IMG/VR virus record: IMGVR_UViG_3300043446_000626
Coordinates: 1 to 52,333 of that record
Reading direction: 5' to 3' (one strand)
Source of the DNA: a virus
DNA length: 52,333 nucleotides
This document shows positions 1-8,580 of this stretch, in pieces (position 1 is the first letter of the stretch; each line of letters starts with the position of its first letter). Under the pieces are notes generated by a model that was not told where the DNA came from, searched no databases, and saw nothing but the letters and a program-made list of their open reading frames with translations. A program made the translations under genes and the position numbers.

Positions 1-57
1 GAGCCTGGAAGCCGCGCAAGGGCTTCAATGAAGCGTTGGAAGTGCTCAGGCTTCTGA
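1..57 (+). CDS. 3' end of DUF6321-like small basic protein
   Basis: This is the last 18 codons plus the TGA of the gene that is complete at 51859-52263; the window begins inside it because the circle was opened here. The reading ends in the Lys/Arg/Cys-rich tail (RASMKRWKCSGF). It lies 10 bp upstream of the adaptor gene. Confidence 0.85.
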   Translation, partial: EPGSRARASMKRWKCSGF

Positions 58-127
58 AGGAGATCAAATGTCCTACTCAGACACCTACGGACAGGTCTTC
101 AATGTCCAGACGCTGATCGACCATGCC
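1..127. repeat. Contig-end overlap (copy 1 of 127-bp terminal repeat)
   Basis: These 127 bases are identical to 52207-52333. The repeat covers the last 57 bases of the DUF6321-like gene and the first 60 bases of the adaptor gene, an unusual place for a packaging repeat. A length of exactly 127 equals a commonly used assembler k-mer. I infer that the sequence is circular (or circularly permuted) with a unit of 52,206 bp. Confidence 0.9.
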
Positions 128-1150
128 GCCAGAAGGTGCGGAAAACTGGCCGAAGAACTGACTTCTGAGCAAGTTTTGAGTGCTCGGGAGTCGCTTGGCT
201 TCGTTCTGACGAACCTGATCAACATCGGCATCCAGTATTGGGCGATCAAGAAGGAAGTCATTGGCCTGAACGCCAACAAGTACATCTATTCGCTGCCCAT
301 CGGGGCCAATGATGTGCTCAATGCCCTATACCGGCAGATGAATCGGCCCACTCCGAACGCTTTCGGTGGGTATACAACCTCTGCAGGGGGTGTGATCGCC
401 AACGCTTTCGACAACAACATCGACACCTACACCCAACAGACGAGCCCGAACGGCAACATCGGCATCAATTACGGCACGGACAACCCGATCTATGCCGGAT
501 CGATCGGTATCCTGCCCTATGTGGCCGGTGGGGGCAGTGCTTCTTGGACTCTGACGCTCGAATACTCGACCAATGGGTCCACTTGGAGCACTCTGGACAG
601 CCTGGGGACGGTCATCGTGACCGACAACCAGTGGATCTGGACTGATATTGACCCTGGACAGAGCGTTCAATACTACCGGGTGCGTGCTTCGGGCGGTACG
701 ACCCTGGCTTTGCGTGAGTTCTATGTCGGGAACAACTCCCGAGAGATCACAATGAGCCGTTTGAACCGCGACGACTACACAAACCTGCCAAACAAGAACT
801 TTACGGCCAATCAACCGTACCAGTTCTGGTTCAACCGCACGGTTCCGCAGCCGGAAATCTACTTGTGGCCGGTCCCGAGTGATCCTTTCATCCAAATGAC
901 GATCTGGTACTCCAAACAGATCATGGATGTGGGTGATCTGACCGATGAACTGCAGATTCCGCAGCGTTGGTACCTTGCTGTGGTCAATATGCTTGCCCAT
1001 CAGATGTCTCTGGAACTGCCTGCAGTGGACATCGGTCGCGTCCAATACCTGGAGCAGCAGGCAGAAAAATATTTGGCTCTTGCAGAAGCCGAAGAAAGAG
1101 ATAAATCTCCTATATATTTTTCGCCGAATATTTCAGTATATACACGATAA
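68..1150 (+). CDS. SU10-type head-tail adaptor with inserted beta-rich (discoidin-like) domain
   Basis: This 360-aa protein starts at an ATG behind GAAGGAGATCAA. Residues 1-90 are helical and residues 225-345 carry the pattern of SU10-type phage adaptors, which join the portal to the tail: EIYLWPVPSD, a tyrosine-rich strand, then IPQRWYLAVVNMLAHQM. The shorter homologue at 9912 lacks the middle. Between the halves (about residues 95-225) sits a beta-rich, Asn/Ser/Thr/Gly-rich stretch (NAFDNNIDTYTQ, LTLEYSTNGSTWS, YYRVRASGG) like the galactose-binding/discoidin fold of surface-binding domains. I infer an adaptor whose insert is displayed on the connector. The last 60 bases of the gene are unusually AT-rich. 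The adaptor assignment is fairly firm; the insert's fold is a pattern-based guess. Confidence 0.72.
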   Translation: MSYSDTYGQVFNVQTLIDHAARRCGKLAEELTSEQVLSARESLGFVLTNLINIGIQYWAIKKEVIGLNANKYIYSLPIGANDVLNALYRQMNRPTPNAFGGYTTSAGGVIANAFDNNIDTYTQQTSPNGNIGINYGTDNPIYAGSIGILPYVAGGGSASWTLTLEYSTNGSTWSTLDSLGTVIVTDNQWIWTDIDPGQSVQYYRVRASGGTTLALREFYVGNNSREITMSRLNRDDYTNLPNKNFTANQPYQFWFNRTVPQPEIYLWPVPSDPFIQMTIWYSKQIMDVGDLTDELQIPQRWYLAVVNMLAHQMSLELPAVDIGRVQYLEQQAEKYLALAEAEERDKSPIYFSPNISVYTR

Positions 1151-1164
1151 TATTTGGAGATTAA

Positions 1165-1506
1165 ATGCCAGTATTTCTCAATACCTTAGGCAACGCATCT
1201 CTTGCAATATTCGTGTGTGATCGCTGCAAGATGAAGCGTCCTATGGACGAGCAGATGTCGGACTTCAACTTCCCTGGGTTAAAGGTCTGTCAGCAGGGCT
1301 GCGCCGACGAGAAAGACCCCTATCGCCTGCCTGCGAGAAAGACTGAGCGGATTAACCTGCGTTTTCCTCGCCCGGATGTGTCTGTGGCTCTAGACCCCAA
1401 CGGACTGGCGGTGGATACTGCGGGATCTGTGATCGTGTCGCTTCAACAGAACAACGATACACCTGAGAATAACGGGAACTTGGACGGCATTGAGGTGCAA
1501 CCGTAA
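1165..1506 (+). CDS. Conserved small virion-module protein with a Cys-rich (zinc-ribbon-like) N-terminus
   Basis: A 113-aa protein starting behind GGAGATTAA. The N-terminal half holds CDRCK near residue 18 and a second cysteine pair near residues 42-46 (CQQGCADE), a CxxC...CxxxC arrangement that could bind zinc. The C-terminal half is beta-rich without a recognisable motif. Its stop overlaps the ATG of the fibre gene (TAATG), so the two are probably translationally coupled, which suggests a connector, fibre-attachment or assembly role. I do not recognise a characterised homologue. The first 50 bases lie in a short AT-rich patch shared with the end of the upstream gene. Confidence 0.6.
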   Translation: MPVFLNTLGNASLAIFVCDRCKMKRPMDEQMSDFNFPGLKVCQQGCADEKDPYRLPARKTERINLRFPRPDVSVALDPNGLAVDTAGSVIVSLQQNNDTPENNGNLDGIEVQP

Positions 1507-4484
1507 TGGCCAATGTATCCATCACCAACCTTCCTGCCGCGCAGCCCCTGACTGGCACCGAATTGGTGCCGGTTGTCCAAGATGGGCTCACTGTCCGGAC
1601 GACTACTTCTGCCATTGCGAACGCACCGGTTCAGACGCAGACCTTCCTGACGGTCAACAACGAGCCGACGCTTCCGAACAGCCGCTACTTCTCAACGGAT
1701 GCGAACTTCATCCTTTCTGATGGTGGGGCGCAGTCCTTCTTTCGCCTGAACCTGACCGGCGCCGCGGCAAGCCTTGCTGCTTCTGGCAATGGCATTCAGG
1801 TCAAGACGAGCAGCACCACCGTTACTGGCAGGACGCTGACTTCTGGAACTACAGGGCTTTCAATCGCCAACGGGGATGGAGTCTCTGGGAATCCGACCTT
1901 CTCTTTGACTGGGAATGTCCTGTCGCTTGCAAATGCCTCAGGAGCGGGTCTATTGGCCCTCTCAGGCCCTTCCGCGGTCACGTTCAGGGCAATCCAAGGT
2001 ACAGCCTCAGAAATCGACGTAGCGAACGGTACGGGCGCTTCTGCTGATCCGACCATTGGGTTGGCGGACAACCCGATCCTCCCTGGAACTGGTTCTACCA
2101 CCCTGCCGAAGGGGACTACGGCGCAGAGGTCTGCAGGCGTGACCGGCATGGTCCGCTATAACACCGATCTGGCGACGTTTGAAGGGTACACGCTGAGTGG
2201 GTGGAATCAGTTCGCCCTGACAGGTGGTGTGACTCTCATCAACACCGGCACTGGTTTGACGGGCGGCCCGATCACCACGACGGGGACGATTTCGATCGCC
2301 AACACGGGTGTGACGGCAGCGACCTATGGTTCGGCCACTGAAGTCGCGCAGATCGCTGTCAATGCACAGGGCCAGATCACCAGTGCGAGTAACGTCGCCA
2401 TCACCGCAAGTGGTATCGGGGCTGTGGCGTCTGTCTCTGGTACGGCCAACGAGATCACCGCGACGGGAACTACGAACGTCACGCTATCTTTGCCGTCGTC
2501 CTTGACCTTCACCGGCAAGACGGTCACCAACGGCACGTTCAACTCCCCGACCCTGGTCACCCCTGCGTTGGGTACCCCCACTTCGGGAACCTTGACCAAC
2601 GCCACGGGCCTTCCGATCTCCTCCGGCGTATCCGGCCTGGGGACGGGAGTTGCATCCGCCCTAGCAGTCAATGTAGGTGCTTCGGGTGCCTTTGTCGTCA
2701 ATGGCGGGGCGCTTGGGACTCCTTCGTCTGGAACTCTGACCAACACGACCGGCCTGCCCATTTCGACGGGTGTCTCTGGTCTGGGAACTGGCGTTGCCTC
2801 TGCTCTGGCTGTCAACGTCGGCACTGGCGGTTCGGTGGTGGTTAACGGAGGAGCCCTTGGAACTCCTTCCTCGGGTACTTTGACAAATGCCACGGGGCTT
2901 CCCATCTCCACAGGTGTGAGTGGTCTGGGAACCGGTATTGCGACCTTCCTGGCAACTCCGTCGAGCGCGAACCTTGCCGCCGCGGTCACGGACGAAACCG
3001 GCTCTGGCGCTCTGGTCTTCGGCACGAGTCCTACGATTGCTACGCCCGCGATCACGGGCGGGACCATCAACAACACGATCATCGGCGGGACGACACCGGC
3101 CGCGGGTACGTTCACTTCGGTGACGATGACCTCGGGCACGATCACCACGGCTCCGGTCAATGGAAACGACATCGTCAACAAGACCTACGCGGATTCGATC
3201 GCCACTGGCATCAACTTCCATCAGGCTTGCCGACTTGCCACCACGACGGCTCTTCCGTCCTGCACCTACAGCAACGGGGCTTCCGGTGTAGGCGCAACCC
3301 TGACAGCAACGGCGAATGGCGCCTTGTCGGTGGACAGCACGCTTGTTGCGGCTACCAACCGAATCCTGGTCAAGAACCAAGCCAGTCAGGCGCAGAACGG
3401 GGTCTACACGGTCACCCAAGCGGGTAACGGAAGCACTCCTTTCATCCTGACCCGCGCAACCGACTTTGATACTCCGGGAACCGGGGTCAATCAAATCGAT
3501 GCCGGTGACTTCTTCCTGATCACCGCAGGATCGACTCTAGCGAATACCTCCTGGGTGCAGCAAACACCGCTGCCGATCACGGTCGGAACCACGGCGATTG
3601 TCTTCTCGCAGTTCGGTGCTCCGCTGACTTATTCAGCCGGAACTGGACTAACTGAGTCTCCGGCCTACACCTTCAACATCGCCAACACTGGGGTGTCTTC
3701 CGGGTCTTACGGAAGTGCTTCTAGCGTTCCGGTGTTCTCGGTCAACGCCCAGGGTCAGATCACTACAGCGGTCAGCACTTCGATTGCGATTGCTGCATCT
3801 CAGGTGACTTCTGGGACGCTTGCAGTAGCCCAAGGTGGTACGAACATTGCCTCCTACGCCGTTGGAGACCTGCTCTACGCCACTGGGACTACGACGCTTT
3901 CCAAGTTGGCGATTGGCACGAACGGGCAGGTTCTGACCTCTTCCGGGACGGCCCCGCAGTATGTGAACCAGTCTAGCCTGTCGGTTGGATCGGCCACGAC
4001 TGCGACGAACCTCGCAGGAGGAACGACGGGCGCGTTGCCGTACCAGACTGGTGCAGGGGCAACGACCTTCCTGAGCCTGGGGACAGCAAACTTCGTCCTG
4101 ACGGCAGGAGCATCCGCGCCCCAATATGTGGCTCAAAGCACCCTTTCAGTGGGCGCTGCAACGAACATTTCAGGTGGCGCAGCAGGCTCATTGCCGTACA
4201 ACACGGGCTCTGGAGCGACAACCTTCCTAAGTCTTGGGACTTCCGGACAAGTATTGACTGCCGGGGCGAGTTCTCCTCAGTATGTCAATCAATCCACTCT
4301 TTCAGTTGGTTCTGCAACTAATGCAACGAACACGGCGATCACTGCGAACTCAACGAACGCCACAAACTATCTGACCTTCGTTTCTGCTACTACTGGAAAT
4401 CTTCCCCAGTTAGTAAACTCATCCATCACCTGTAACCCCAGTACAGGCCAGATTACTGGCGGCATCGCAGGTGGATCGTTCTGA
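1506..4484 (+). CDS. Large repeat-containing tail fibre
   Basis: A 992-aa, Gly/Thr/Ser/Ala-rich protein typical of trimeric beta-helical phage fibres. Three near-identical units of about 48 residues lie around residues 355-495, each built on GTPSSGTLTNATGLPIS followed by GVSGLGTGVASALAVNVG. A second repeat set (LPYQTGAGATTFLSLGT, LTAGASAPQYV, STLSVGSAT) occupies about residues 800-960. A common phage module with ILVKNQASQAQNGVYTVT lies near residues 615-700. The chain ends GGIAGGSF, resembling the GGAF end of the 413-aa protein at 11282. It probably binds the host receptor; the repeats invite recombination and host-range change. It is followed after 3 bp by a GIY-YIG endonuclease gene. Confidence 0.85.
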   Translation: MANVSITNLPAAQPLTGTELVPVVQDGLTVRTTTSAIANAPVQTQTFLTVNNEPTLPNSRYFSTDANFILSDGGAQSFFRLNLTGAAASLAASGNGIQVKTSSTTVTGRTLTSGTTGLSIANGDGVSGNPTFSLTGNVLSLANASGAGLLALSGPSAVTFRAIQGTASEIDVANGTGASADPTIGLADNPILPGTGSTTLPKGTTAQRSAGVTGMVRYNTDLATFEGYTLSGWNQFALTGGVTLINTGTGLTGGPITTTGTISIANTGVTAATYGSATEVAQIAVNAQGQITSASNVAITASGIGAVASVSGTANEITATGTTNVTLSLPSSLTFTGKTVTNGTFNSPTLVTPALGTPTSGTLTNATGLPISSGVSGLGTGVASALAVNVGASGAFVVNGGALGTPSSGTLTNTTGLPISTGVSGLGTGVASALAVNVGTGGSVVVNGGALGTPSSGTLTNATGLPISTGVSGLGTGIATFLATPSSANLAAAVTDETGSGALVFGTSPTIATPAITGGTINNTIIGGTTPAAGTFTSVTMTSGTITTAPVNGNDIVNKTYADSIATGINFHQACRLATTTALPSCTYSNGASGVGATLTATANGALSVDSTLVAATNRILVKNQASQAQNGVYTVTQAGNGSTPFILTRATDFDTPGTGVNQIDAGDFFLITAGSTLANTSWVQQTPLPITVGTTAIVFSQFGAPLTYSAGTGLTESPAYTFNIANTGVSSGSYGSASSVPVFSVNAQGQITTAVSTSIAIAASQVTSGTLAVAQGGTNIASYAVGDLLYATGTTTLSKLAIGTNGQVLTSSGTAPQYVNQSSLSVGSATTATNLAGGTTGALPYQTGAGATTFLSLGTANFVLTAGASAPQYVAQSTLSVGAATNISGGAAGSLPYNTGSGATTFLSLGTSGQVLTAGASSPQYVNQSTLSVGSATNATNTAITANSTNATNYLTFVSATTGNLPQLVNSSITCNPSTGQITGGIAGGSF
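2569..3000 (+). repeat. Three tandem ~144-bp repeats inside the tail-fibre gene
   Basis: Copies begin near 2569, 2711 and 2858 and encode the 47-49-residue GTPxSGTLTN...NVG unit. Both protein and DNA are highly similar but not identical. Repeats of this kind are common in phage fibres and can change number by recombination. Confidence 0.8.
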
Positions 4485-4487
4485 GCC

Positions 4488-5144
4488 ATGTTCTACACCT
4501 ACGCGCACTTCAAGCCTGACAACTCGGTGTTCTACATCGGGAAGGGTCATGGGCGCCGTGCGTGGTCGACGAAGGGCAGGAACATCCACTGGCGCAGGAT
4601 CGTGGCAAAGTACGGAGACCACCGAGTACAAATTTTGGCTCAGTGGAAGACGGAGCAAGAGGCGTTTGAGCATGAGAAGTTTTTGATTGCTTGCTTTCGG
4701 GATATGGGCTTTGTGTTGGCAAACATCACTCTTGGCGGAGAAGGCGCAACAGGGCTTGTCCATACAGAAGAAGTGAAAAGAAAGATCAGCCTTATAAATA
4801 AGGGCCGCAAGCCAACGCCAGAACAAGTGGAAAAAATTAGGCTAAAGAGCCTAAATAGAAAACACTCTGAGCAAACTAAACAATATCTTTCAAAGATAAA
4901 CAAAGAAAGAGTCTTGACTGCCGATCAAAAACAACGCATTCGGAACGCTCATTTAGGAAAATCTCTTAGCGAAGAGACAAAAAGAAAAATCTCTCTAGCG
5001 CACTTGGGCAAAACCATGTCTGATGAGCACAGAGCGATAATATCTGCCACCCATAAGGGCAAAAAACAGTCTTCCGAGCAAGTCAAGAAAAGAATTGCAG
5101 CAAGACTGGCAACATTAGCCGCAAGAAAATCTGAAAGGAATTGA
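4488..5144 (+). CDS. GIY-YIG homing endonuclease with NUMOD3 repeats (free-standing)
   Basis: This 218-aa protein opens with the GIY-YIG nuclease core: FYTYAHF, then FYIGKG and GRRAW (catalytic-type Arg), with a Glu in AFEHEKFLI. From about residue 90 it carries several NUMOD3-type DNA-binding repeats (HTEEVKRKIS, HSEQTKQYLSK, LSEETKRKISLAHLGK, MSDEHRAIISATHKGKK). The 3' half is clearly richer in A+T than the flanking fibre genes, a sign of separate origin. It sits between two fibre genes with 1-3 bp junctions and breaks no reading frame. Free-standing enzymes of this type cut phage genomes lacking the gene and drive their own spread. It is not a tail component. Confidence 0.88.
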   Translation: MFYTYAHFKPDNSVFYIGKGHGRRAWSTKGRNIHWRRIVAKYGDHRVQILAQWKTEQEAFEHEKFLIACFRDMGFVLANITLGGEGATGLVHTEEVKRKISLINKGRKPTPEQVEKIRLKSLNRKHSEQTKQYLSKINKERVLTADQKQRIRNAHLGKSLSEETKRKISLAHLGKTMSDEHRAIISATHKGKKQSSEQVKKRIAARLATLAARKSERN

Positions 5145-5145
5145 G

Positions 5146-6870
5146 ATGGCCCAAAGTAACTATACTCCCATCCTCATTTATGGTTCTACTACGCCAGGGA
5201 ATGTTCCTTCTGCGGGTAATTTAACAACCAGTTCTTCTGGGGTAGAACTTGCTCTGAATGCGGCCGATGGCAAGTTGTTCTACAAGGACAACGGCGGTGT
5301 GGTGCGCGTCATCGCGCAGACCTCCTCTGTCACCAACGTCGCCTCCATCAGTTTCGGAACTACCGGACTGACCCCAAGCACCGCGACAACTGGAGCAGTA
5401 ACGGTAGCCGGAACGCTCGCCACGACGAACGGCGGTACGGGCCTGACCTCCTTCACGGCCAACCGGGTCTTCTACGCCTCGTCCACGAGCGCCATCGCTC
5501 AGAGCGCGAACCTGACCTTCGACGGCACGACCCTCACGGCCAACAACTTCACGGATTCCTCCCTGACTTCGGGCCGGGTGACTTACGCCACCACGGGTGG
5601 AAACCTGACGGACAGCGCGAACCTGACGTTTGATGGGACTTCGCTGACGCTCGGTGGGAATCCCACCCTCTCCGCAGGCACCGCCAACGGAGTTGCGTAC
5701 CTCAATGGCAGCAAGGTGCTGACCACGGGGAGTGCGCTGACATATGTAGGCGGCGCTCTGCTGAATACCGGAAGTTTCGCGTCAACAGACGGCACGAACA
5801 TTGGCGAAATCAAAATCAACGCGGCAACGCTTGATTTCAATACTTCATCTAGCGTTATCCCGCAGGTGTTCAGACTCGGTTCGTCCGAACAAATGCGCCT
5901 GACCTCTACCGGCCTGGGCATTGGGACGAGTTCGCCTGCAAACAAACTGGTTGTGTCCAACGCAGGGGCGCAGGGGTTTGAATTTGACCCCGCAAACGGG
6001 ATTATTCAAACTTACAACCGCAGCGGCGGTGCTTATACGGATATGCGCCCGTATGCATTAAATATGCGGTTCTTTACTGGGTCAAGCCCTGTAGAAACCA
6101 TGCGCCTCGACGCTGCAGGCAACCTCGGCCTGGGGGTGACGCCGAGTGCTTGGGGTAGTGGCATCCGGTCGGTGCAGGTCGGCAACTACTCCGCGCTGAC
6201 GAACAATCAGGGCGGATTCACTTGGCTGAGTAATAACGCTTTCTACGACACTGCTTGGAAATACCTCACTACGAACCGCGCCCTGTACTACGCACAGGAT
6301 ACTGGAGATGGTGGTCACAAGTGGTTCACCGCCCCCACCGGCACCGCAGGAAACCCGATCTCGTTCACGCAGGCGATGACGCTGACGCAGGGTGGGAATC
6401 TGTTGGTGGGGACTACGAGTGATTCCGGCGCACGCATCAGGTGCGACTATTCGGGTCAGTCCCAAGGTATTCGTGTGGGCACTACGGCAACTACAGGAAC
6501 CGCAATTCAGTTTGTGTATGAGCCGGCAACTCAGGTCGGCACCATCACTACGACAACGACCTCAACGGCTTACAACACATCATCTGACTACCGCCTGAAG
6601 AACATCACTGGCCCGGTTGCCAACAGCGGCGCGTACATCGACGCACTCAAGCCCGTGGAAGGTACTTGGAAGGCTGACGGTTCAACCTTCGTCGGTTTGA
6701 TCGCGCACGAGGCGCAAGAAGTCTCGCGCACCACAGTCGCCACCGGCACCAAGGATGGCGAACAGATGCAGGCAATGGATTACGGCAACTCGGAGTTCAT
6801 CGCAAACATCATCGCCGAACTGCAATCCCTCCGCGCACGCGTGGCGCAACTCGAAACCAAAGGAGCCTAA
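5146..6870 (+). CDS. Tail fibre/spike with C-terminal S74 intramolecular chaperone
   Basis: A 574-aa protein with a low-complexity beta-rich fibre body and a C-terminal peptidase S74 (endosialidase-type) domain from about residue 475. The catalytic pair reads SSDYRLK, with Ser480 and Lys485, followed by ALKPVEGTW, FVGLIAHEAQEV and a terminal helix (ELQSLRARVAQLE). Domains of this family assist trimerisation and then cut themselves off. The body has repeats such as SANLTFDGT and SPVETMRLDAAGNLGLG, common in fibres of uncultured phages. It is the second fibre of the genome and lies immediately after the GIY-YIG gene. Confidence 0.88.
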   Translation: MAQSNYTPILIYGSTTPGNVPSAGNLTTSSSGVELALNAADGKLFYKDNGGVVRVIAQTSSVTNVASISFGTTGLTPSTATTGAVTVAGTLATTNGGTGLTSFTANRVFYASSTSAIAQSANLTFDGTTLTANNFTDSSLTSGRVTYATTGGNLTDSANLTFDGTSLTLGGNPTLSAGTANGVAYLNGSKVLTTGSALTYVGGALLNTGSFASTDGTNIGEIKINAATLDFNTSSSVIPQVFRLGSSEQMRLTSTGLGIGTSSPANKLVVSNAGAQGFEFDPANGIIQTYNRSGGAYTDMRPYALNMRFFTGSSPVETMRLDAAGNLGLGVTPSAWGSGIRSVQVGNYSALTNNQGGFTWLSNNAFYDTAWKYLTTNRALYYAQDTGDGGHKWFTAPTGTAGNPISFTQAMTLTQGGNLLVGTTSDSGARIRCDYSGQSQGIRVGTTATTGTAIQFVYEPATQVGTITTTTTSTAYNTSSDYRLKNITGPVANSGAYIDALKPVEGTWKADGSTFVGLIAHEAQEVSRTTVATGTKDGEQMQAMDYGNSEFIANIIAELQSLRARVAQLETKGA

Positions 6871-6872
6871 AC

Positions 6873-7199
6873 ATGGCAATCACCATCACCATTAACCAAC
6901 TTGATCGAAAGATCGACACCGGAACCGTGTATGTCGCCCACTGGAGCGCAAGCAAGACCGTGGACGGCTTTACCGCAGGCTCCTACGGCACGGTGTCGTT
7001 CCCCGAGAAAGCCCCTACGGACCCCGGCTTCATTGCCTACGAAAACCTGACCGCATCCATCGTGGACGGTTGGGTTCGCACCGCATTGGGTGACGAGCAA
7101 CTCGCTGCGATGGAGGCCGCATACGACGCCTCGATTGCCGAGCAGCAAGCCCCCAAGACCGCATCCGGCCTGCCCTGGATGAACACCGCAACCGCCTAA
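6873..7199 (+). CDS. Small conserved protein following the S74 fibre (DUF7936-like)
   Basis: A 108-aa protein starting 2 bp after the S74 fibre. It is beta-rich (ITITINQLDRK, VYVAHWSASKTV, YGTVSF) with a helical C-terminal third (LGDEQLAAMEAAYDASIAEQ). Small proteins of this appearance often follow fibre genes in aquatic phages; the family name is from memory. A role in fibre assembly or attachment is inferred only from position. Confidence 0.55.
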   Translation: MAITITINQLDRKIDTGTVYVAHWSASKTVDGFTAGSYGTVSFPEKAPTDPGFIAYENLTASIVDGWVRTALGDEQLAAMEAAYDASIAEQQAPKTASGLPWMNTATA

Positions 7200-7214
7200 C
7201 CACAGGAACACACC

Positions 7215-7388
7215 ATGCAACCCACCAACGACACCCCCATCAGCCTGACCTTGGGCCTCGTGAACGGCATCCTGCAATACTTGGGCACCCGGCCCTATCA
7301 AGAGGTATTTCAGATCGTCCAAGCCATTCAAGAGCAGGCCACCCCACAGGTGCCGGTGCCCGAAGTGAAGGATGAAACGGTGCAGTGA
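7215..7388 (+). CDS. Small protein at the head of the lysis cassette
   Basis: A 57-aa ORF starting at an ATG behind CAGGAACACACC. The first 40 residues are largely hydrophobic or amphipathic (ISLTLGLVNGILQYLG), followed by a Pro/Val/Glu-rich tail. Its TGA overlaps the next ATG (TGATG), so the two are coupled. I do not recognise a family; membership of the lysis cassette is inferred from the overlap. Confidence 0.55.
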   Translation: MQPTNDTPISLTLGLVNGILQYLGTRPYQEVFQIVQAIQEQATPQVPVPEVKDETVQ

Positions 7389-7585
7389 TGGAAGAAACCG
7401 TTGAAACCAAATTCTTCGTACATGAAGCGGTTTGCGCTCAGCGGTACGAAGCCATTGAAAGACGCCTAGAGGACGGCAGCAAGCGCATGACGCGCATTGA
7501 GCATCTGCTCTATATAACCATTGCTGCTGTCTTTCTCGGTCCCGGCGTGGCGGCACTGTTCCTGAAGAACCTATTGGGAATCTGA
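7388..7585 (+). CDS. XhlA-like small membrane protein, candidate holin/lysis accessory
   Basis: A 65-aa protein with an N-terminal charged, helical segment (VCAQRYEAIERRLEDGSKR) and one C-terminal membrane span of about 22 residues (LLYITIAAVFLGPGVAALF). This architecture matches XhlA-type proteins, which work with holins in host lysis. I chose the ATG at 7388 because it overlaps the upstream TGA; a GTG three bases earlier is possible. The stop overlaps the next ATG. Confidence 0.6.
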   Translation: MEETVETKFFVHEAVCAQRYEAIERRLEDGSKRMTRIEHLLYITIAAVFLGPGVAALFLKNLLGI

Positions 7586-8079
7586 TGGAACCGATCACCG
7601 GCATTCTCGCGGCAGTATCAGCGGCGAATGCTGCGTTCGGGGCCGTTAAGAAACTCGTCGCCACGGGCCGCGAGATTCAAGATGTTGCCGGTCAGATTGG
7701 CAAGTGGTATGGGGCGTTTGGGGACTTCAACCGCCTCGCCACCGAGAAGGCCAACAAGAAGCCCTCGGTCTTCAAGCGTCTGCTGCACGACGACAGCATT
7801 GAGAATGAAGCCTTGCAGATCACGATGCACAAGCAGGCGCTGATCAAGCAGGAGTACGAACTCAAGATTCTGATCATCGCTCACTACGGTGAGAGCGTTT
7901 ACAACGAGATGATCATGGAGCGCATCCGGCTGAAGAAGGAGCGCGAGAAAAAGGAGCGCGAGCACCGGCTACGGCAGCAGAACTTCATGCTCAACGCCAA
8001 GTACGGTGCGGGTATTGCCTTCCTTCTTACTGCCCTAATTGGGCTTGCTTACTACCTCATTGATAAGGTGCAGAGATGA
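7585..8079 (+). CDS. Coiled-coil protein with C-terminal membrane span (lysis cassette)
   Basis: A 164-aa protein. The N-terminal 40 residues are Ala/Gly-rich and helical (ILAAVSAANAAFGAVKKL). The middle carries a strongly charged helix (RIRLKKEREKKEREHRLRQQ), probably a coiled coil. One membrane span lies at residues 140-160 (AGIAFLLTALIGLAYYLI). It overlaps both neighbours by a few bases. A tail-anchored protein beside holin and endolysin could aid lysis or take a spanin-like place, but there is no lipobox or other spanin hallmark, so no function is assigned. Confidence 0.6.
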   Translation: MEPITGILAAVSAANAAFGAVKKLVATGREIQDVAGQIGKWYGAFGDFNRLATEKANKKPSVFKRLLHDDSIENEALQITMHKQALIKQEYELKILIIAHYGESVYNEMIMERIRLKKEREKKEREHRLRQQNFMLNAKYGAGIAFLLTALIGLAYYLIDKVQR

Positions 8080-8579
8080 GTTTCAAGAAACCCCCAGAGG
8101 GCGCAAGCCGGTCGGAAAGGGAGGCCCATGTCAAGGCTCTTGCTGCGGTTTCTATTAGCATCCTTGCTCTTCTCCTTGCTGTTACAAATTACTTTGCCGG
8201 ACGGAACTCATCTGCTGTTCTCAACGGAACCATAGCGGCCAACAACCTGTGGACGTGGTACGGCACCAAGAATGTGCGTGCATCCATGTACTCCATCGCG
8301 GCAGAGCAGGGCGGAAAGTCAGCGGACACCTTCGACAAGCAGGCCACCCGGCTCAAGGACGACATGGTGGAGATTGAAGTCATGGCCCGTGAGGCAGAGG
8401 CTGCGCGTGATGCGGCCAAGGCCAAGTCCCCCTACTACTCCTACTCCGGCATGGCGCTGCAACTTGCCATCGTCCTGTCCTCTGCGGCCATCCTGGCTGT
8501 CACCCTGAGCCTGTTCTACGCCTCCATCGGCGTGGGTGCGGTCGGGGTGCTTCTGTTTTTCGTAGCCTTGGGAGTCTGA
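8076..8579 (+). CDS. DUF4337-family membrane protein
   Basis: A 167-aa protein with one N-terminal span (residues 22-42), a soluble helical middle and two closely packed C-terminal spans (about 122-165). The segment after the first span (NGTIAANNLWTWYGTKNVR) matches the DUF4337 pattern of an Asn/Trp-rich turn after the membrane helix. The family has no known function. It lies between a tail-anchored protein and the holin, so a membrane or lysis role is plausible but unproven. Confidence 0.7.
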   Translation: MSFKKPPEGASRSEREAHVKALAAVSISILALLLAVTNYFAGRNSSAVLNGTIAANNLWTWYGTKNVRASMYSIAAEQGGKSADTFDKQATRLKDDMVEIEVMAREAEAARDAAKAKSPYYSYSGMALQLAIVLSSAAILAVTLSLFYASIGVGAVGVLLFFVALGV

Positions 8580-8580
8580 A

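Noticed and set aside
2324-3494. Overlapping reverse ORFs of 277 and 285 aa opposite the tail fibre
   Set aside because: The Pro/Val- and Arg/Ser-rich repeats simply mirror the fibre repeats.
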